The notes beneath the pieces are model-generated. The model was not told the DNA's origin. It worked only from the letters and a program-made list of their open reading frames with translations, and searched no databases. The position numbers were made by a program, and so were the translations under genes. Shown here piece after piece: positions 13,066-25,292 of a stretch of DNA of 64,000 bases; position 1 is the first letter of the stretch; each line of letters begins with the position of its first letter. The stretch is from Mya arenaria (lineage: Eukaryota > Mollusca > Bivalvia > Myida > Myidae). The stretch lies in the NCBI RefSeq assembly GCF_026914265.1, contig NC_069129.1, positions 12,182,269-12,246,268 of the forward strand, given 5' to 3'.

Positions 13066-13989
13066 TGTAATTGCCTTTAACTGTTTATTGTCATGCCAAT
13101 CTTCTCATGAACAAATCACAGAAGCGTGTAATAAATTCGGAAAAATACTCGGAAAACATATTGCCATGCTACAATCATCTTGACATGATGTACAAACAAA
13201 ACATTTGTATTGGTTAGAACTGCCGCGAGATTGATACTGTATAGAAAATCTAAATACAAATTCCCATCAACGACGTAAAGCGAAATTAAATCAACTGTCA
13301 GCTACTCCATAAAGTTTCGCGCGAATTCCATGTCGAAATTTTCAGATGCCGCATACAATTATCTGATTTAACAGATTATGATTAAAGTTGTGAGCTTAAA
13401 ACGAAGCGCAATTTACTTCGCACGATAGTTTACTGTTTTATGTTGTACAAGAAAATTGCATTTGAGCGTTTGTATTAGTCCTAAGAGGGAAAATATTTGT
13501 ATTTAAATCTTGTCATGTAATAAAAGAAGCAAAGAAATTGAGTTCTCAATTCCAATTCTAAATTTCCAAATTAGACACATTCTGTGAGAGAGAACAATTT
13601 GAAGCATAGCAAAAACTACAAAACTAACAGTATCATGTTTTATTGTGACATCAAAATTCAGTGTCAAAGACCTTAATCTTTAAGAATTTCAACTTCCTCG
13701 GTCCCCCTTCTGCCACTCATCCGATACACACTCCCTGCGTCGGATTTTGCGTTGACTATGTGTCAGCCAATGAGGTTGTATTCTACACTCACTCCGCTCG
13801 TTCTCACTCATTAGGTTATGATATCATGTCAACTAACTATTACCTATACATAACCCTTTGCATTTAATACGTGTGTGTATACCGATTCATCTGAATACGC
13901 GCGTTTATAAAGTAAGTGACAAACTGACATAAAAAACGCTTCGAGGGTAGAAACAGACTTGACGTTCATTGTCAGAGAGTAGTAGAATA

Positions 13990-14065
13990 TTCATAAGGTG
14001 GGGATCGAAAACTCTACCCCTTGTTTGAGAGGCAGACAATACTAGACAAATCTCCCTCTTAATCA
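13990..14065 (-). repeat. tRNA-derived SINE relic
   Basis: On the minus strand the stretch ending TTTTCGATCCCCACC resembles a worn B box and is preceded by a tRNA-like segment. The same sequence is at 23260-23335 in the second B copy. It is too degraded to call a tRNA. Confidence 0.3.
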
Positions 14066-14959
14066 AACCTGCAGCATTCTACCCTTAAGATTATATACTT
14101 TAGCGGCGTGAGGAAATGTGCGTGTAAATTAATCCTTCCCTAAATAAACACAATATTCAGTAAGAAAGAAATAAAAGCTTTAAAGAATATTGCGGAAACA
14201 CATAAAAGAATTATGTGCAATATGGTCCAGATCCGACAAGTTTATCATACAAATCGTATCAGAAACTCGTTCGCGTCATAGAAAGGAATGACAATTACCT
14301 TTGGCGACGCTTTCATGGCACGATTAATCTTGTGGAAAACTCAGAAGTAGGACAGAATTGTAAGAAATCATGAGTATGTACAGACGACAGAGATGGGGAA
14401 ACAGCATAATTATGTTGCATATCTGCATGTATTTCAATTAGTAAAATAGCTCAATCCATGTTATCCAAAGGAATATTATGTTATTGTTGATTTCGATTTG
14501 CCCTGACTAGCATAATGTAAAATATGTCCTAATAAGTGAAATTGTCCCCGGATAGTGCATTTATAGTAAAAGACCTTTCCAATAACACTGTCCTAAACAT
14601 TTATCTGAAGCATTGCTATATATATACTGCTACTATCAAAGGCTACCAGAAGTAAACAATTTCAACACTATATCAACGTAGTATTCCCCTCGAGACTGGG
14701 TTTTAAATTAAACGTAGTAAAATATACTAAACGTTATTCACACAATCTCTCTGAACAGAACGCTGTTCATAGCTGTCAGGGGGTCTTCTAAAACGTGCCG
14801 GATGCGGGAACGTTCCAGAAGTGCCGCCGGTAATATGCCAGTAGGTTCACCTTTCGGTTGAGGCACAGTCATTATGGTTAGTAGGATGTTCTGTCTTTTC
14901 CTCGCGCAGACTGTAGGACCTCATTCGTTCCTGAAGAGACAAATGTACAAATGACTGAG

Positions 14960-17900
14960 ACGTAAATGCATAAACAACTATTTCTTATTTCTACATGTAT
15001 TTGAATACGTAATACGGTTTCCTTAAAAAATAGGTTGTTTTTGCTTTTTAAAACAAAACAAAACTGAGACAATTAATTGTTTTGACACTGATTTTTGATT
15101 TTCTTAAGGGGTACCTGTTTTGTAAATGCAACTTTATTAAACGTAGCCCTTAATTCGCATTGCCATTTAACCCTAGTATTTAGGTCATAAGAGGTCGAAC
15201 AAATAAACGTTTATCTTTTTGCGAAATGCCCATATTTATCAACAGCCAAACATGTATTTATTAAGTTCTTCGGTTCCTACCAGATGAAGACGTCAGAATA
15301 AAGAAAGAATGGTGCACCAGGAATTGTTAGAAAATTCATTTAAAAAGATTACATAGCAAAAGTATATATGATTAACAATTACAAAGTTTTTTTTTATTTT
15401 ATTTGTTTGTGAAAGGAAACAAGCGGTTTCGACATTGAACTTTAAAATATCGACAAAGAGCAGTGTCCAAATTCGTTACCATGCAAGATCTCGTCGACCA
15501 GAGTAAGAAATTCATTTTACTATATATCCATCATGAATCCGCACTCAATACATGTCGCAAAATACGGTAGTCCGTATTTCACTCCAGTGCAATAGTGCCG
15601 TGTTCCACTCTTGTGACGTCACGTCATAACATCGTTGCGCGATGTTTAAATGAGGTCATAAAACAAAATATTGCGTCGTTAAACTGACATTTACTATGAA
15701 AATATTTGGCTTTTAAGTGGTCTAACCAGTAATGTACATAATAAAAGGATTATTGGTACTGCGTTTTGATCCGCAATGTCGTATTCGACTCTCGTGGATT
15801 TTTGCAGATGTTGATTTCAATCGGCTTGCGCCTCGTGAAATCCGAATATGCAAAACTCCACTCGAGTCGAATACAACCTCCCTGTTCAAAACGCAGTACT
15901 AGTAAGCCTATTGTATTTGAATTCATAACAAAAACAAAATTTCAGATCAAGTTTCTTGACAAAGATAAAATTTATCCTTCAGTTAGGACTAATAAATATC
16001 GCCAAGTGAGTCCGAACCACACCGGACACAATACCAACAGTTTGATGACTAGAAACATCTCTTGAGATTAAACGTGAATTTTAAATGGCCTTGGAAAGCC
16101 ATCTGTCTGATAAAATATGTACTTTTTACGATGACTAGAGCTCACAGACGTTAAATCCCGTCTCCCTGCGTCAGTCGCTTTTGAAATGAGAGGTGTGGTA
16201 GTTTTCTTTCAACATTGTTGTAACTTATGTAGTGAAAATTGGCATTTTGAGTGATGTTGCACACTTTAGGTGTAAATGCTTTTTTCTGTTAATATGAAGT
16301 AAGTGAAATTAATCATTTATAATAATGTATAGATTTATATGCATGATTAAATGTTCCTCTTTAGTACATTCGCCATATATTAAAATACAAAGGATATCCA
16401 TTGAAAGCAATAGGACATGAAAAGCAAGAGTTCGTGTAAAACATAACGGGTTCTCTCTTTTTTGTTTCTAATATAAAAACGTTTGCATAAACGACTTCTA
16501 TTTTCCAGACAATAAAGCCCTAAACAAAATCTACAATTACGGCTTAACAACAGAGGTCCAATACAGCGAGAGAAAATTGAGGTAGACAAGTTTATTGAAT
16601 TTAATCTAATTCTTAAATGAAAACAAATATATCAGTTCAGTTTATTATGGTCCAATGTTAAAATATATTCCATTTCGCAACAGTATATTTGATAAATAAC
16701 CCCTTAATTGTTACTTTTCTTAACACTGTTTATAGCAATATATGCTCGTCAGGAATTTGAAGGATTTAGGAATTATTATACAATTGTTGAACTGTGCTGA
16801 AAATGTTTCCATTTGAGGAAAGATAACTAAATATAAACAGACTAATCAGGTAATGGCGCTATCCGTTGTGATAATGTCCAGAATCCCTTCCCTTATATGG
16901 TTCACTGTCCAATATAGAGATGTTAAGGTAGTTATATTTAAGTGAAATACGCATTGTACCAAAATCTGCGAATGGTCTTATGTTTTTGAATCAATCCATT
17001 TTTCATTTACCAGAAGGGTGTATTTAACAGTCTTAAATTTGACAGGTAAGTCCCAGAAACACATCAATACGAGCTTTCTAAATTCAGGGTACCCTCGTCT
17101 TATTTTCTAAACGCTATTTTAATTAGTGTATATGCACTCATATCATTGTATAGTTTCATAAAACGCTTGAATCGAAAGTAAATACAGACTAATTTCATTA
17201 TTGTAACATCTTTAGTTGCCAATGATTGAAATCGCTTTTACAGCAATATATATATACATAAAGATCAACCTAAACGTTTAAATTACCATTGAAAGACATA
17301 CCATTATTTACTGTTAGCATGTGATACTTTTGGATTTTATTGTTAGGCAATAGTTACCAAGGAGCTTGTAAATCTACATTTCATTTCTTAATGACGTAGA
17401 TTTTAAGTCAAGATCATCCTCTGAATGTCGGCTAAAACGAAATTAATTTCCTTTTAGATATTGATAAGATCGGGTCAGTCAGAACTGACACAGAGCGAAG
17501 TCTTGTGTTTTTCAAATACGTATTCAGCATAATCTGGCTTATTCAATAGTCCGACTGTTATCGAACGCTTTTAAAAAGTCAACTTTAAAAACGTATACCC
17601 GTCCTGGTTTCTTAGAAATATATTTTTGTATAATTGCTTGGAGGATAAAGATGTTACAGGCTGTTGCGTAACAACCCCTGAATCCGGCTTGTTCCTCGTA
17701 TACTTGTGCCAAGCTGTGGGCTGTTTCCTTAACCTATCAAAAAATGTGTACCATTTTTATGTTAGATGTCTTGTAGCGTTGATGATATTGTTTTGCGTTC
17801 CTTCGGCCTTGGTTTGAGTGTCCTTAGATAGGATCCTGGTTAAGTTTTGACTCTAATGGGCTTGTTCCTGTGGTGTACATGATTTTATCACTTGTAATCT

Positions 17901-18330
17901 AAATCAGTGGAATATTTTATGCAAATTATCACCAACACATTTTATCTTGTATATACGTTAACAATAACAAAGAAGATAAATTGTTGGCATCATATGTGTT
18001 GATATGCGGGAAACATTTGAAACATTAACATCCAAAGTAACAAAGATAGAATATATTGAATACATAAATATAAATATTTTATTACACTGTTTTTTTACTT
18101 CGATTTCGTCATCACGTTGTAATTTTCTTGAATTACAGCAGTAAAATATAGAATACAGTGACAAAAACACAACTTACAAAACAATATCGACAAACAACAC
18201 ATGCATGAAAATAAGATTATTAATAAATGTTAAGGGCAGGCTACAATTAATATCACATAACCATGCTATAATAGTCTGTGTAAAATACATGACGTTAACA
18301 ATGACAATGTAATATTTTCAAATAGCAAGA
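14960..18330. repeat. Duplicated block C, first copy
   Basis: Parallels about 29420-33150. Correspondences include TTTTTAAAACAAAA then AAACTGAG (15046 and 29508), TTTTCCAGACA (16501 and 29571), CAACAGAGGTC (16546 and 29613), GTAGCGTTG then TTGCGTTCCTT (17770 and 32474), and TAACAATAACAA (17959 and 32741). Indels are frequent. No coding exon is evident in either copy. Confidence 0.55.
15756..15902. mobile_element. MITE with ACTGCGTTTTGAT ends
   Basis: The left end GTACTGCGTTTTGATC is mirrored by TTCAAAACGCAGTAC at the right end. A second inner pair (GTATTCGACTC and GAGTCGAATAC) is also inverted, so the whole 147 bp can fold on itself. A relative with the same ends lies at 62639-62756. No coding capacity. 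Confidence 0.6.
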
Positions 18331-18404
18331 AGCATACATTTCGTAATGATTTACGGAAAGAAACACAACATAACACTATAAACAGTTTGATTTTCTTTAA
18401 AATG

Positions 18405-18468
18405 TGACGTCACACACGTCACACACGATCAGGTGACGTCAATAATTTGAAATTTGTTCATGACGTCA
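18405..18468. promoter_or_regulatory. Cluster of three perfect CRE (TGACGTCA) sites
   Basis: The palindrome TGACGTCA, the full CREB/ATF consensus, occurs at 18405-18412, 18434-18441 and 18461-18468, with further CGTCA half sites between. About 110 bp to the right (near 18570) is CACATGCGCAG, one change away from the NRF1-type core. CpG is locally more frequent than in the surroundings. This suggests a promoter or enhancer, but no adjacent coding exon was identified and the direction is unknown. Another single TGACGTCA is at 15614. Confidence 0.5.
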
Positions 18469-18699
18469 TTTCCTCTTTAACATCTGACATCACACAACGC
18501 TCGGCTAGCAGCATTACGGTCAGACCTCAGGAATTAATTGAAAACAAAGATCAATGATATCCTGGATCGCACATGCGCAGGTTTGTCAAATACGCATCCA
18601 AAAACTTATAATGCCAACACAGATATAATGTGTATGCTACGTACGCTGTTAAGTCTGCGATATTGATTGTTCCGACGCTCGACCGATTTAAACAATATT

Positions 18700-19220
18700 T
18701 CTTGTCGGATGTTATCTGGTTCAATATTCATTTATCGGTCTGTTTTAAGTATTTAAGAATACTTCTATGAGTAACATTGGCTTATGTTAATTTATGTGTA
18801 TGTACTTATACTTATTTTGCAAGTGTTTGCGTCTGATGTTTTGATGAGTGTAGAAACCCTTTTATTTTTGGTATTGGAATTTTCCTTAATAAAGGAATTA
18901 TCATTAGAAGGTTTATATACCGTGGCTTTCTTGATATTTCTTCAAATTAAAAATTAGCCTTTTGAATAATGCTTCAGCTTAATATAAAAAGTATTGGTTA
19001 ACTATGCAGCAACTTCGCCTTGACTGGGTAATTTCATAAATATGCCATGTCTATACCTTCATTGTTATTTGTATAAGTAAATAAGTTTGTGATAAGCGGG
19101 TTGAAGATCACAGTTAGTGATATTTGCTTCAGAAAGATATTTACAGCCAAAAAAAAACAAAAGTTCATGTAAAATAGGCTTTTTTATTAAAGGCAATACA
19201 ATTAATTGTACAAATCAAAT
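18700..19220. other. No gene recognised
   Basis: AT-rich spacer with no conserved open frame and no repeat that I recognise. Confidence 0.4.
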
Positions 19221-19224
19221 CTAG

Positions 19225-19370
19225 ACGATATATACTTCATAATATGTGATTTTTTTGTTTTTGTGTTTTATGTCTTTAGCGTTTACCTTGTGCCATTAAA
19301 CGGGGTTTATATATAAACGTTGGGCTACTGAGCTTGTTTCTGTAGTTTTTTATATAGATATTATTAATTT
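19225..19370 (+). repeat. Dispersed bivalve repeat
   Basis: Contains TTATGTCTTTAGCGTTTACC, GTGCCATTAAAC and GAGCTTGTTTCTGTAGTTTT in that order. This is the inverse of the sequence at 31655-31800 and 27155-27312. It is a multi-copy dispersed repeat of unknown class, without coding capacity. Confidence 0.5.
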
Positions 19371-19654
19371 CTGCCAATTAGTTACATAGAAATGGCTCTA
19401 GACGGACACATTTTAGCCTTTTTTAATGTTTAAAGGGCAATAACTCTTGCTTGACTGGTACAAGGTAAACTCATCTTGAGCATGCACCACTGCAATATAA
19501 TAATTCGAACTTAAATAATTTATCTTACATAGAACTGGTGCCGGCAAAATCAGTTTTATTTTTCCTTAACTATTAAGGGACAATAAGTCTTTTGTTACTT
19601 TCCTGATCCAGACAAATAGTACGCGTACACCAGTGAACTATGGCTATGAACACT

Positions 19655-20020
19655 TGTCATAAGTTTCAATAGTTTATATGTAGCTACACAAAAATGGCTG
19701 CGGGCGGTCGAACGGCAGACAGACATACAGATGAACAACGCCAACTCGACATAAGTTTCAATAGTTTATATATAGCTACACAAAAATGGCTGCGGACGTT
19801 CGAATGGCAGACAGACGGAAAGATGATAAAATCGACATAAGTTTCAATAGTTTATATGTAGCTACACAAGAATGGCTGCGGGTGGTCAAACGTCAGACAA
19901 ACGGACAGATGAACAACGCCAAATAAACAATTAACTAAGTTTCAATAGTTAATATGTAGCTACACAAAAATGGCTACGGGAGTTCGAACGGCAGACAGAC
20001 GGACAGATGAACAACGCCAA
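19655..20020 (+). repeat. Tandem repeat, unit about 90-100 bp, four copies
   Basis: The words TAAGTTTCAATAGTTTATAT, GTAGCTACACAAAAATGGCT and GACAGATGAACAACGCCAA recur in order in four successive units. A single diverged relative is near 7355-7425, where ACATAGAAATTGCTACGG is followed by GGACGAACAATGCCAAATTC. GACAGACGGACAGA-type strings are common in bivalve repeats. Confidence 0.65.
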
Positions 20021-21800
20021 ATCTGCATCCATACGTAGATTCCTTAAATCGCAAGTGTGACTAGAATACTAGTTAAACTGTAGTATTTTACTCTTGTGTC
20101 TTTGCAAAGATTTTGGATACAGTATTATTTACTTTCAATACATTATAATACAACTAATTACGTAAACCTTCTCACATTCACAACCTGTTGCATTCAAGAT
20201 TGTTTAATTACTTTATTGCATTAAAAATATATGTTTCTTTGATAATCTAGTCTGACAAGTGTTTAGTTGTTTACCATGAACAAATTTTATTTAACATCAA
20301 CTCTTTTAAAAACTCTTATAGAGAAATCATTTATGAAAGCGGACATGCCACACACTCTCCAATTCTCACTTATTTGTACTAGGATAGCATTCAGCCCTCA
20401 GACAACGGTGATACCAATCTGCCCAAGACAGGAATATTCTAAAGTAATCGTTAAACGGTAATTCCGACAAATCAATTACCCTGAGAGTATCCCGTTTACG
20501 CCTATGTCAAACAACTATATTACGTCTTGCATTTGCGTATAATTTGAGAAATAGGTCAATAAAAATGAATGAGTTATACAACTGAGCTAAGATTGTGTTC
20601 TAGGAGTGTGTCTTAAGAATAAAAAAATACGATTTGACGTGTAAACAAGTAGCACCACTTTGGTTTTCCAAGTATTATTATGCCCAACAATTTAATCAAT
20701 CAAAATCTTTGAATCTGCAATCCTTAGTCACTGCAGTCACCTTCATAATTGTTCTTTACAAGTTATAGAAAACAGGTAAAGATGATATAAAGAATGCGTA
20801 TGTATATCATTCAAGTTCAAGCAGTTAGCCAGATCACACCATATATCGAAGCTAATTATATATGAAAATAGAAGGAGGTAAGACTGCGTTGCGCTATGCC
20901 TTGGTGTACATAACATGTCTATACCAACGCATCCTTTTTATCCAAAGAGTAATCAAAACGCTTCAGAAGTGAAGGATATATCTAAGAAAGAGGGTCCCTA
21001 CAAGCATAGTTTTGACAAATTTACTTCTGTCCAATAACAATTTAGCAAAAATCAAAATATACGTTTTGCGGCGTTTTCTATGGTACGTGAAACTGTTCGA
21101 TGAAAGTTGCTTGCATCTGATACAAAACCTAACCCCTCCCACTCCAATAAGGTTAATTCGTGTCCAGAACTATCGCACTAACTGACCTTTTATACTCATT
21201 TCATTATGCCACTATATTTCACGCGACATGCCGCGATATACGAAAAGACAGGCTTGATTTTGGCCACTGATAGCAATGAGTTGTCTGTGAAAAGTTGGAT
21301 GTAAATGTATGTGCGGAACGTCAACGGCGTTTACACAATAGTTTTGCCGTAGAGTTTTTTTCACATATAAATGGAACTATTTCCATAGTGATTTGCCAAT
21401 ACTGCGTAAACGTACGAGAATGAATTAAAGTCAGGGAGATATAATCACGGTCATGGCAGCTATACGATGCTGTTTCTTTATGTTCTTGGTCCCCAAACGC
21501 TAATATGCTTCTTTTCGAGACCGTCATCTTCGGCTTCAAATAATAATAGAGCTGCAATTACTTATTTGCCAAGGGTTGCCTAAAGACTAAAAACGCAATA
21601 GAGATGCCCATTATTATTTTTTTATTATTCAAGGTAAAAGAGAAACAGGAAATTCAGTTAACAGAACCCCTTTATCACGTTTCCATAAAATGACCTTGAA
21701 ATAACAATACAGTTGCCCTTTGTTAAATATCTAACAAGTGACCTATATGACTTGAAATAACAATACAGTTGCCCTTTGTTAAATATCTAACAAGTGACCT

Positions 21801-22252
21801 TTAAAGGGACTGTGTTACAGATTGGCACCAATTTTTTTTTTAATTATCTAATATAATGTGTTACGCTTTGATATCATAATTGTAAAAAAGTACCAAAATG
21901 TAAAAATAAATTGTGTCGGAGACCGGGTTCGAACCCGCGTCGCCAAAGTTGAAGCCCAGCGTCTTACTCACTGAGCTACAAAGGCTGATTCTATATTCTA
22001 TACACATCGGTAATGTCACGTGATAACACCGACTAGCCAATCACGCATAAGGAATGAATTCTACCTAGTAGACATACCCAGTAATCTTCTTTAATGGAAA
22101 AATACGAAATAACTGCTAAACTTAAATGAATTGTAAACTATGTGGTACTTCAGTTTCCATGCATTGTACACATCGATGCCAAGTTTATGTCAGTTTTCGA
22201 CAATTTTCTTCTTTTTTTCGCTATTTTATCAAACGTGAGACAGCCCCTTTAA
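21801..22252 (-). mobile_element. TTAA-flanked element carrying a tRNA-like sequence
   Basis: Both ends are TTAAAGGG-type: TTAAAGGGACTGTGTTAC on the left and, read inward from the right, TTAAAGGGGCTGTCTCAC. TTAA at each end could be a target duplication, as for piggyBac-type insertion, or part of the repeat. Inside, on the minus strand, is a tRNA-like region with A and B boxes, followed downstream by an AT-rich tail. The first B copy lacks this insertion, so it is younger than the duplication. It may be a SINE in a larger element or a MITE that took up a pol III promoter. Confidence 0.6.
21914..21984 (-). repeat. tRNA-like pol III promoter region (SINE head)
   Basis: Read on the minus strand it contains TAGCTCAGTGAG (A box, near 21978-21967) and GGGTTCGAACCC (B box, near 21936-21925) at tRNA-like spacing. 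The acceptor and anticodon stems pair poorly, so it is a tRNA-derived repeat head rather than a working tRNA gene. Confidence 0.65.
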
Positions 22253-23259
22253 AGCTTGAAAACAGGTTATGCATTATTTCTTTATTATGTATCTATCATT
22301 GTGACCATAAGGGCTTGAAATTACAATGCAGTTAACCTTTTGTAAAATTTCTGTCGACTGACCTTGAGGGCTTGATATAAATTCCATGTAACAAATATCT
22401 TGACATGACATGTACACAAAACATTTGTATTGGTTAGAACTCCCGCGAGATTGATATTTCATAGAAGATCTAAATACAAATTCCAATCAACGACGAGAAG
22501 CGAAACTAAATCAACTGTCAGCTACTCCATAAAGATTCGCTCGAGTTCCATGTCGAAGTTTTCAGATGCCGCATACAATTATCTGATTGAACAGATAATG
22601 AATTTGATTAAAAGCGTGAGCTATAAACAAGGCGCAATTTACTTCGCACGATAGTTTAATGTTTTATGTTGTACAAGAAAATTCAAAGATGTAAATTTTA
22701 TACGAAACATTCTGGTTTGCGATTTCAGTTCCAAGTGTAGTTTAATGAGCGTTTGTATTAGTCCTAAGAGGGGGAAATATTTGTATGTAATTCTTGTCCA
22801 GTAATAAGTAATAAAAGAAGCATAATAATTATGTTCTCAATTCCAATTCAAAATTTCCAAAATAGACACATTCTGTTAGAGGGAACAATCATGAAGCATT
22901 GCAAAAACTGTAAAACTAGCAGTATCATGTTTAATTGAGACATCAAATTTCAGGGCAATACTGTCAAAGACCTAATCTTTAAGAATTTTAAAAGTGCGCC
23001 TTTTGCCACTCATCCGGTACATACTCTCTGCGTAAGATTTTGCGTTGACAATGTGTCATACAATGAGGTTGAATTCTACACTCCGCTCAATATGTCAACG
23101 AACTACTATAATTACAGGACCCTTTGCATTAAACATGTGTGTAAACCGATTCATCTAAATACGCGCGTTTCTGAAGTTAGCGACAAACTGATAAAAAAAA
23201 CAATTTTTGGGTAGAAATAGAACTGACGTCGATTTTCAGAGAGTAGGGAAATGTTCCGA

Positions 23260-23335
23260 CGGTAAGGATCGAAAACTCTACCTCTTGTTTGAGAGGCAGA
23301 ACTACTAGACAAATCTCCCTTTTAATCCAACTCAC
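23260..23335 (-). repeat. tRNA-derived SINE relic
   Basis: Paralogue of the relic at 13990-14065, with the same GATCGAAAACTCTACC string on the plus strand. Present in both B copies, so older than the duplication. Confidence 0.3.
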
Positions 23336-23848
23336 AGCATTCTACCCTTAAGACTATATTCTTTAGCGGCGTGAGAAAATGTGCGTGTGAATAAATCCTT
23401 CTCGAAATAAACACAATATTCAGTAAAAAGCAATAAAGGCTTTAAAGAATATTGCGGAAACACATAAAATGTGTGCAATATGGTCCAGCGGACAAGTTTA
23501 GCATAAATAACGTATCAGAAACTCGTTCGCGTCATAGAAAGGAATGACAATTACCTTTGGCGACGCTTTCATGACACGATTATTCTTGGGGAAAAACTCA
23601 GAAGTAGGACAGAATTGTAAGAAATCATAAGTATGTACAGAAGTCTGTATAATTATATTGCATATCTGCATGGCTCAATCCATGTAATCCAAAGGAATAT
23701 TATTGTATTGTTTGTTTCGATCTGCCCTGACTAGCATATTGCAAAATATTTCCTCATAAGTGAAATTCGTCCTCGAATTAAGTGAATTGCATTTATGGTA
23801 AAAGACATTTCCGATAACACTCTCCTAAAACACTTACCTGAAGCATTG

Positions 23849-23849
<1 letters not shown>

Positions 23850-23926
<77 letters not shown>
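23850..23926. repeat. (TA)n microsatellite
   Basis: About 38 uninterrupted TA dinucleotides directly abutting the left end of the Tc1-like transposon. The first B copy has only a short TATATATATA at the same place (near 14618), so the tract expanded in this copy, before or after the insertion. Confidence 0.9.
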
Positions 23927-23928
<2 letters not shown>

Positions 23929-23949
23929 CTCAAAATTTTATAAGGGTCA
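23929..23949 (+). repeat. Left terminal inverted repeat of Tc1-like element
   Basis: Starts CTCAAAATTTTATAAGG after the TA target dinucleotide. The inverted match at 25472-25492 differs at three positions in 21. Confidence 0.8.
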
Positions 23950-24215
23950 CTTGATTAGATATTTGTTAAAACTTAACCAAATAAGCATGCTTATTTAATT
24001 TCAAAGCATTAGTTTTATCCCTTTGTAGGCCTCTAGAATGCTCGATGATTTTGATTGTATTGATACCAGAGCGTGCAAAGGCGGCACGGAATACTGCATA
24101 CCCACGAAATAAGGCGTTTTGGCATACATGTAACAACTTAAACATGTGGTCATTTCTTGTTTTCCGCTTCGTGTATTCGATTTTTACTCGGACCATCTAC
24201 CACATTGTTTTCAAA

Positions 24216-25292
24216 ATGCTAAACAGAAGACGTTTAACTCCTGATGAAATGCATGTTGGCATTGGAATGCTGGTGGCAGGGTTGTCTCAAAGGACAGAAC
24301 ACCTGAATGTGTCACAAAGTGTAGTTTGCAGGATCTGGAATCGTTATCAAACGAATGGAAATGCTCAACATCGACATGGTGGTGGTCGTGCAAAGGCTAC
24401 ATCTGACGTTCAGGATCGTTACATTGCGGTTTTAGCCAGACGTAACCGCTTTCGTAACGCCACTTCTTTACGCAATGACTTTCAGAACGCCACAAACGTA
24501 AGAGTTTCAACGCAAACGATCAGAAATCGTTTGCATAGTGCTGGCTTGATGGCACGACGACCGGCAAATCGCATCCCATTGACCCGATACCACATCCAGG
24601 AGCGTTTGGACTGGGCACGTCAACACGTTGGATGGACGTTAAACGATTGGACCACAGTGCTTTTTACAGACGAGTCAAAGTTTTGTATTGACTTTAAAGA
24701 TCAACGTTCCAGAGTGTGGAGGGGACGTAATGAACGTTTTGCTCCAGTTTGTGTCGCCGAACATGACCGTTATGGCAAGGGCTCAGTCATGGTATTGGCC
24801 AGAATCAGCATGAACGGGAAAACAGTCTTACACGTAATTGAAAACGGTACGTTGACGGCTGTTCGTTATTGTAACGAGATCCTGGACGTTTATGTTCGAC
24901 CGTATGTAGGTGCAATCGGTCCTGATTTCATTCTCATGGATGATAATGCTAGCCCAAACAGAGCAAACATCACAAAACAATTTCTGGAAAATGCTACCAT
25001 CGAGAGAATGGACTGGCCAGCTCGTTCCCTCGACATGAACCCGATCGAGCATGCCTGGGACATGCTTCAGAAAGCTATTTCTGCTCGTCCGGTCCAGCCA
25101 ACAACGGTTCCTCAGCTCAGAACAGCGCTTCAGGAGGAATGGGCCAGACTCCCACAGCAACAGCTCCGGAGGCTTATCAGCAACATGCGGAGGCGATGTC
25201 AAGCTGTTATTGACGCTCGTGGACATCACACGCTACTAACATTGGCTTTAGAAAAGTTCAAAGATATTCTGTTGATTTTCCAAATTTGTTGA
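24216..25292 (+). CDS. Tc1/mariner-superfamily transposase (DD34E)
   Basis: Encodes 358 residues from the ATG that opens MLNRRRLTPDE; an in-frame ATG further upstream (24045) only adds residues unlike the family. The enzyme cuts and rejoins its own element at TA sites in the nucleus. The N-terminal part (about 10-120) is the paired helix-turn-helix DNA-binding region, including HLNVSQSVVCRIWNRYQ. The catalytic DDE_3 domain has Asp152 (in FTDESKF), Asp243 (in LMDDN) and Glu278 (in NPIEHAW), with 34 residues between the last two. Oddities: the usual DNARPH context is DNASPN here, the usual Trp in SVMVWGGIS is Leu, the first helix-turn-helix looks a few residues short, and the C-terminus runs about 18 residues past the usual GGHT ending. 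The frame is unbroken, but these changes make activity uncertain. Confidence 0.9.
   Translation: MLNRRRLTPDEMHVGIGMLVAGLSQRTEHLNVSQSVVCRIWNRYQTNGNAQHRHGGGRAKATSDVQDRYIAVLARRNRFRNATSLRNDFQNATNVRVSTQTIRNRLHSAGLMARRPANRIPLTRYHIQERLDWARQHVGWTLNDWTTVLFTDESKFCIDFKDQRSRVWRGRNERFAPVCVAEHDRYGKGSVMVLARISMNGKTVLHVIENGTLTAVRYCNEILDVYVRPYVGAIGPDFILMDDNASPNRANITKQFLENATIERMDWPARSLDMNPIEHAWDMLQKAISARPVQPTTVPQLRTALQEEWARLPQQQLRRLISNMRRRCQAVIDARGHHTLLTLALEKFKDILLIFQIC

Larger units (their letters stand above)
7440..14935. repeat. Duplicated block B, first copy
   Basis: Matches about 20130-25860 in the same orientation. Corresponding points are CTCCAATTCTCACT (7622 and 20356), CTTGCATCTGATACAAA (11664 and 21110), a long match over 13200-13380 and 22430-22610, a 63-bp identical run at 14255-14317 and 23511-23573, and GTGCCGGATGCGGGAAC (14796 and 25705). 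About 2.5 kb between 8800 and 11600 has no counterpart in the second copy. I found no supportable protein gene. Open stretches such as 9394-9753 overlap antisense frames and show no family features. Confidence 0.65.

Noticed and set aside
15766-16065. 99-codon frame over the MITE at 15756
   Set aside because: Mostly MITE sequence; no similarity to any protein family.
21914-21984. Functional tRNA gene
   Set aside because: A and B boxes are present, but the acceptor and anticodon stems do not pair well and the sequence sits inside a repeat with defined ends.
23795-23998. Frame reading as alternating Tyr and Ile
   Set aside because: It is the (TA)n microsatellite read as protein.
24828-25229. 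133-codon minus-strand frame inside the Tc1-like element
   Set aside because: Antisense shadow of the transposase frame.
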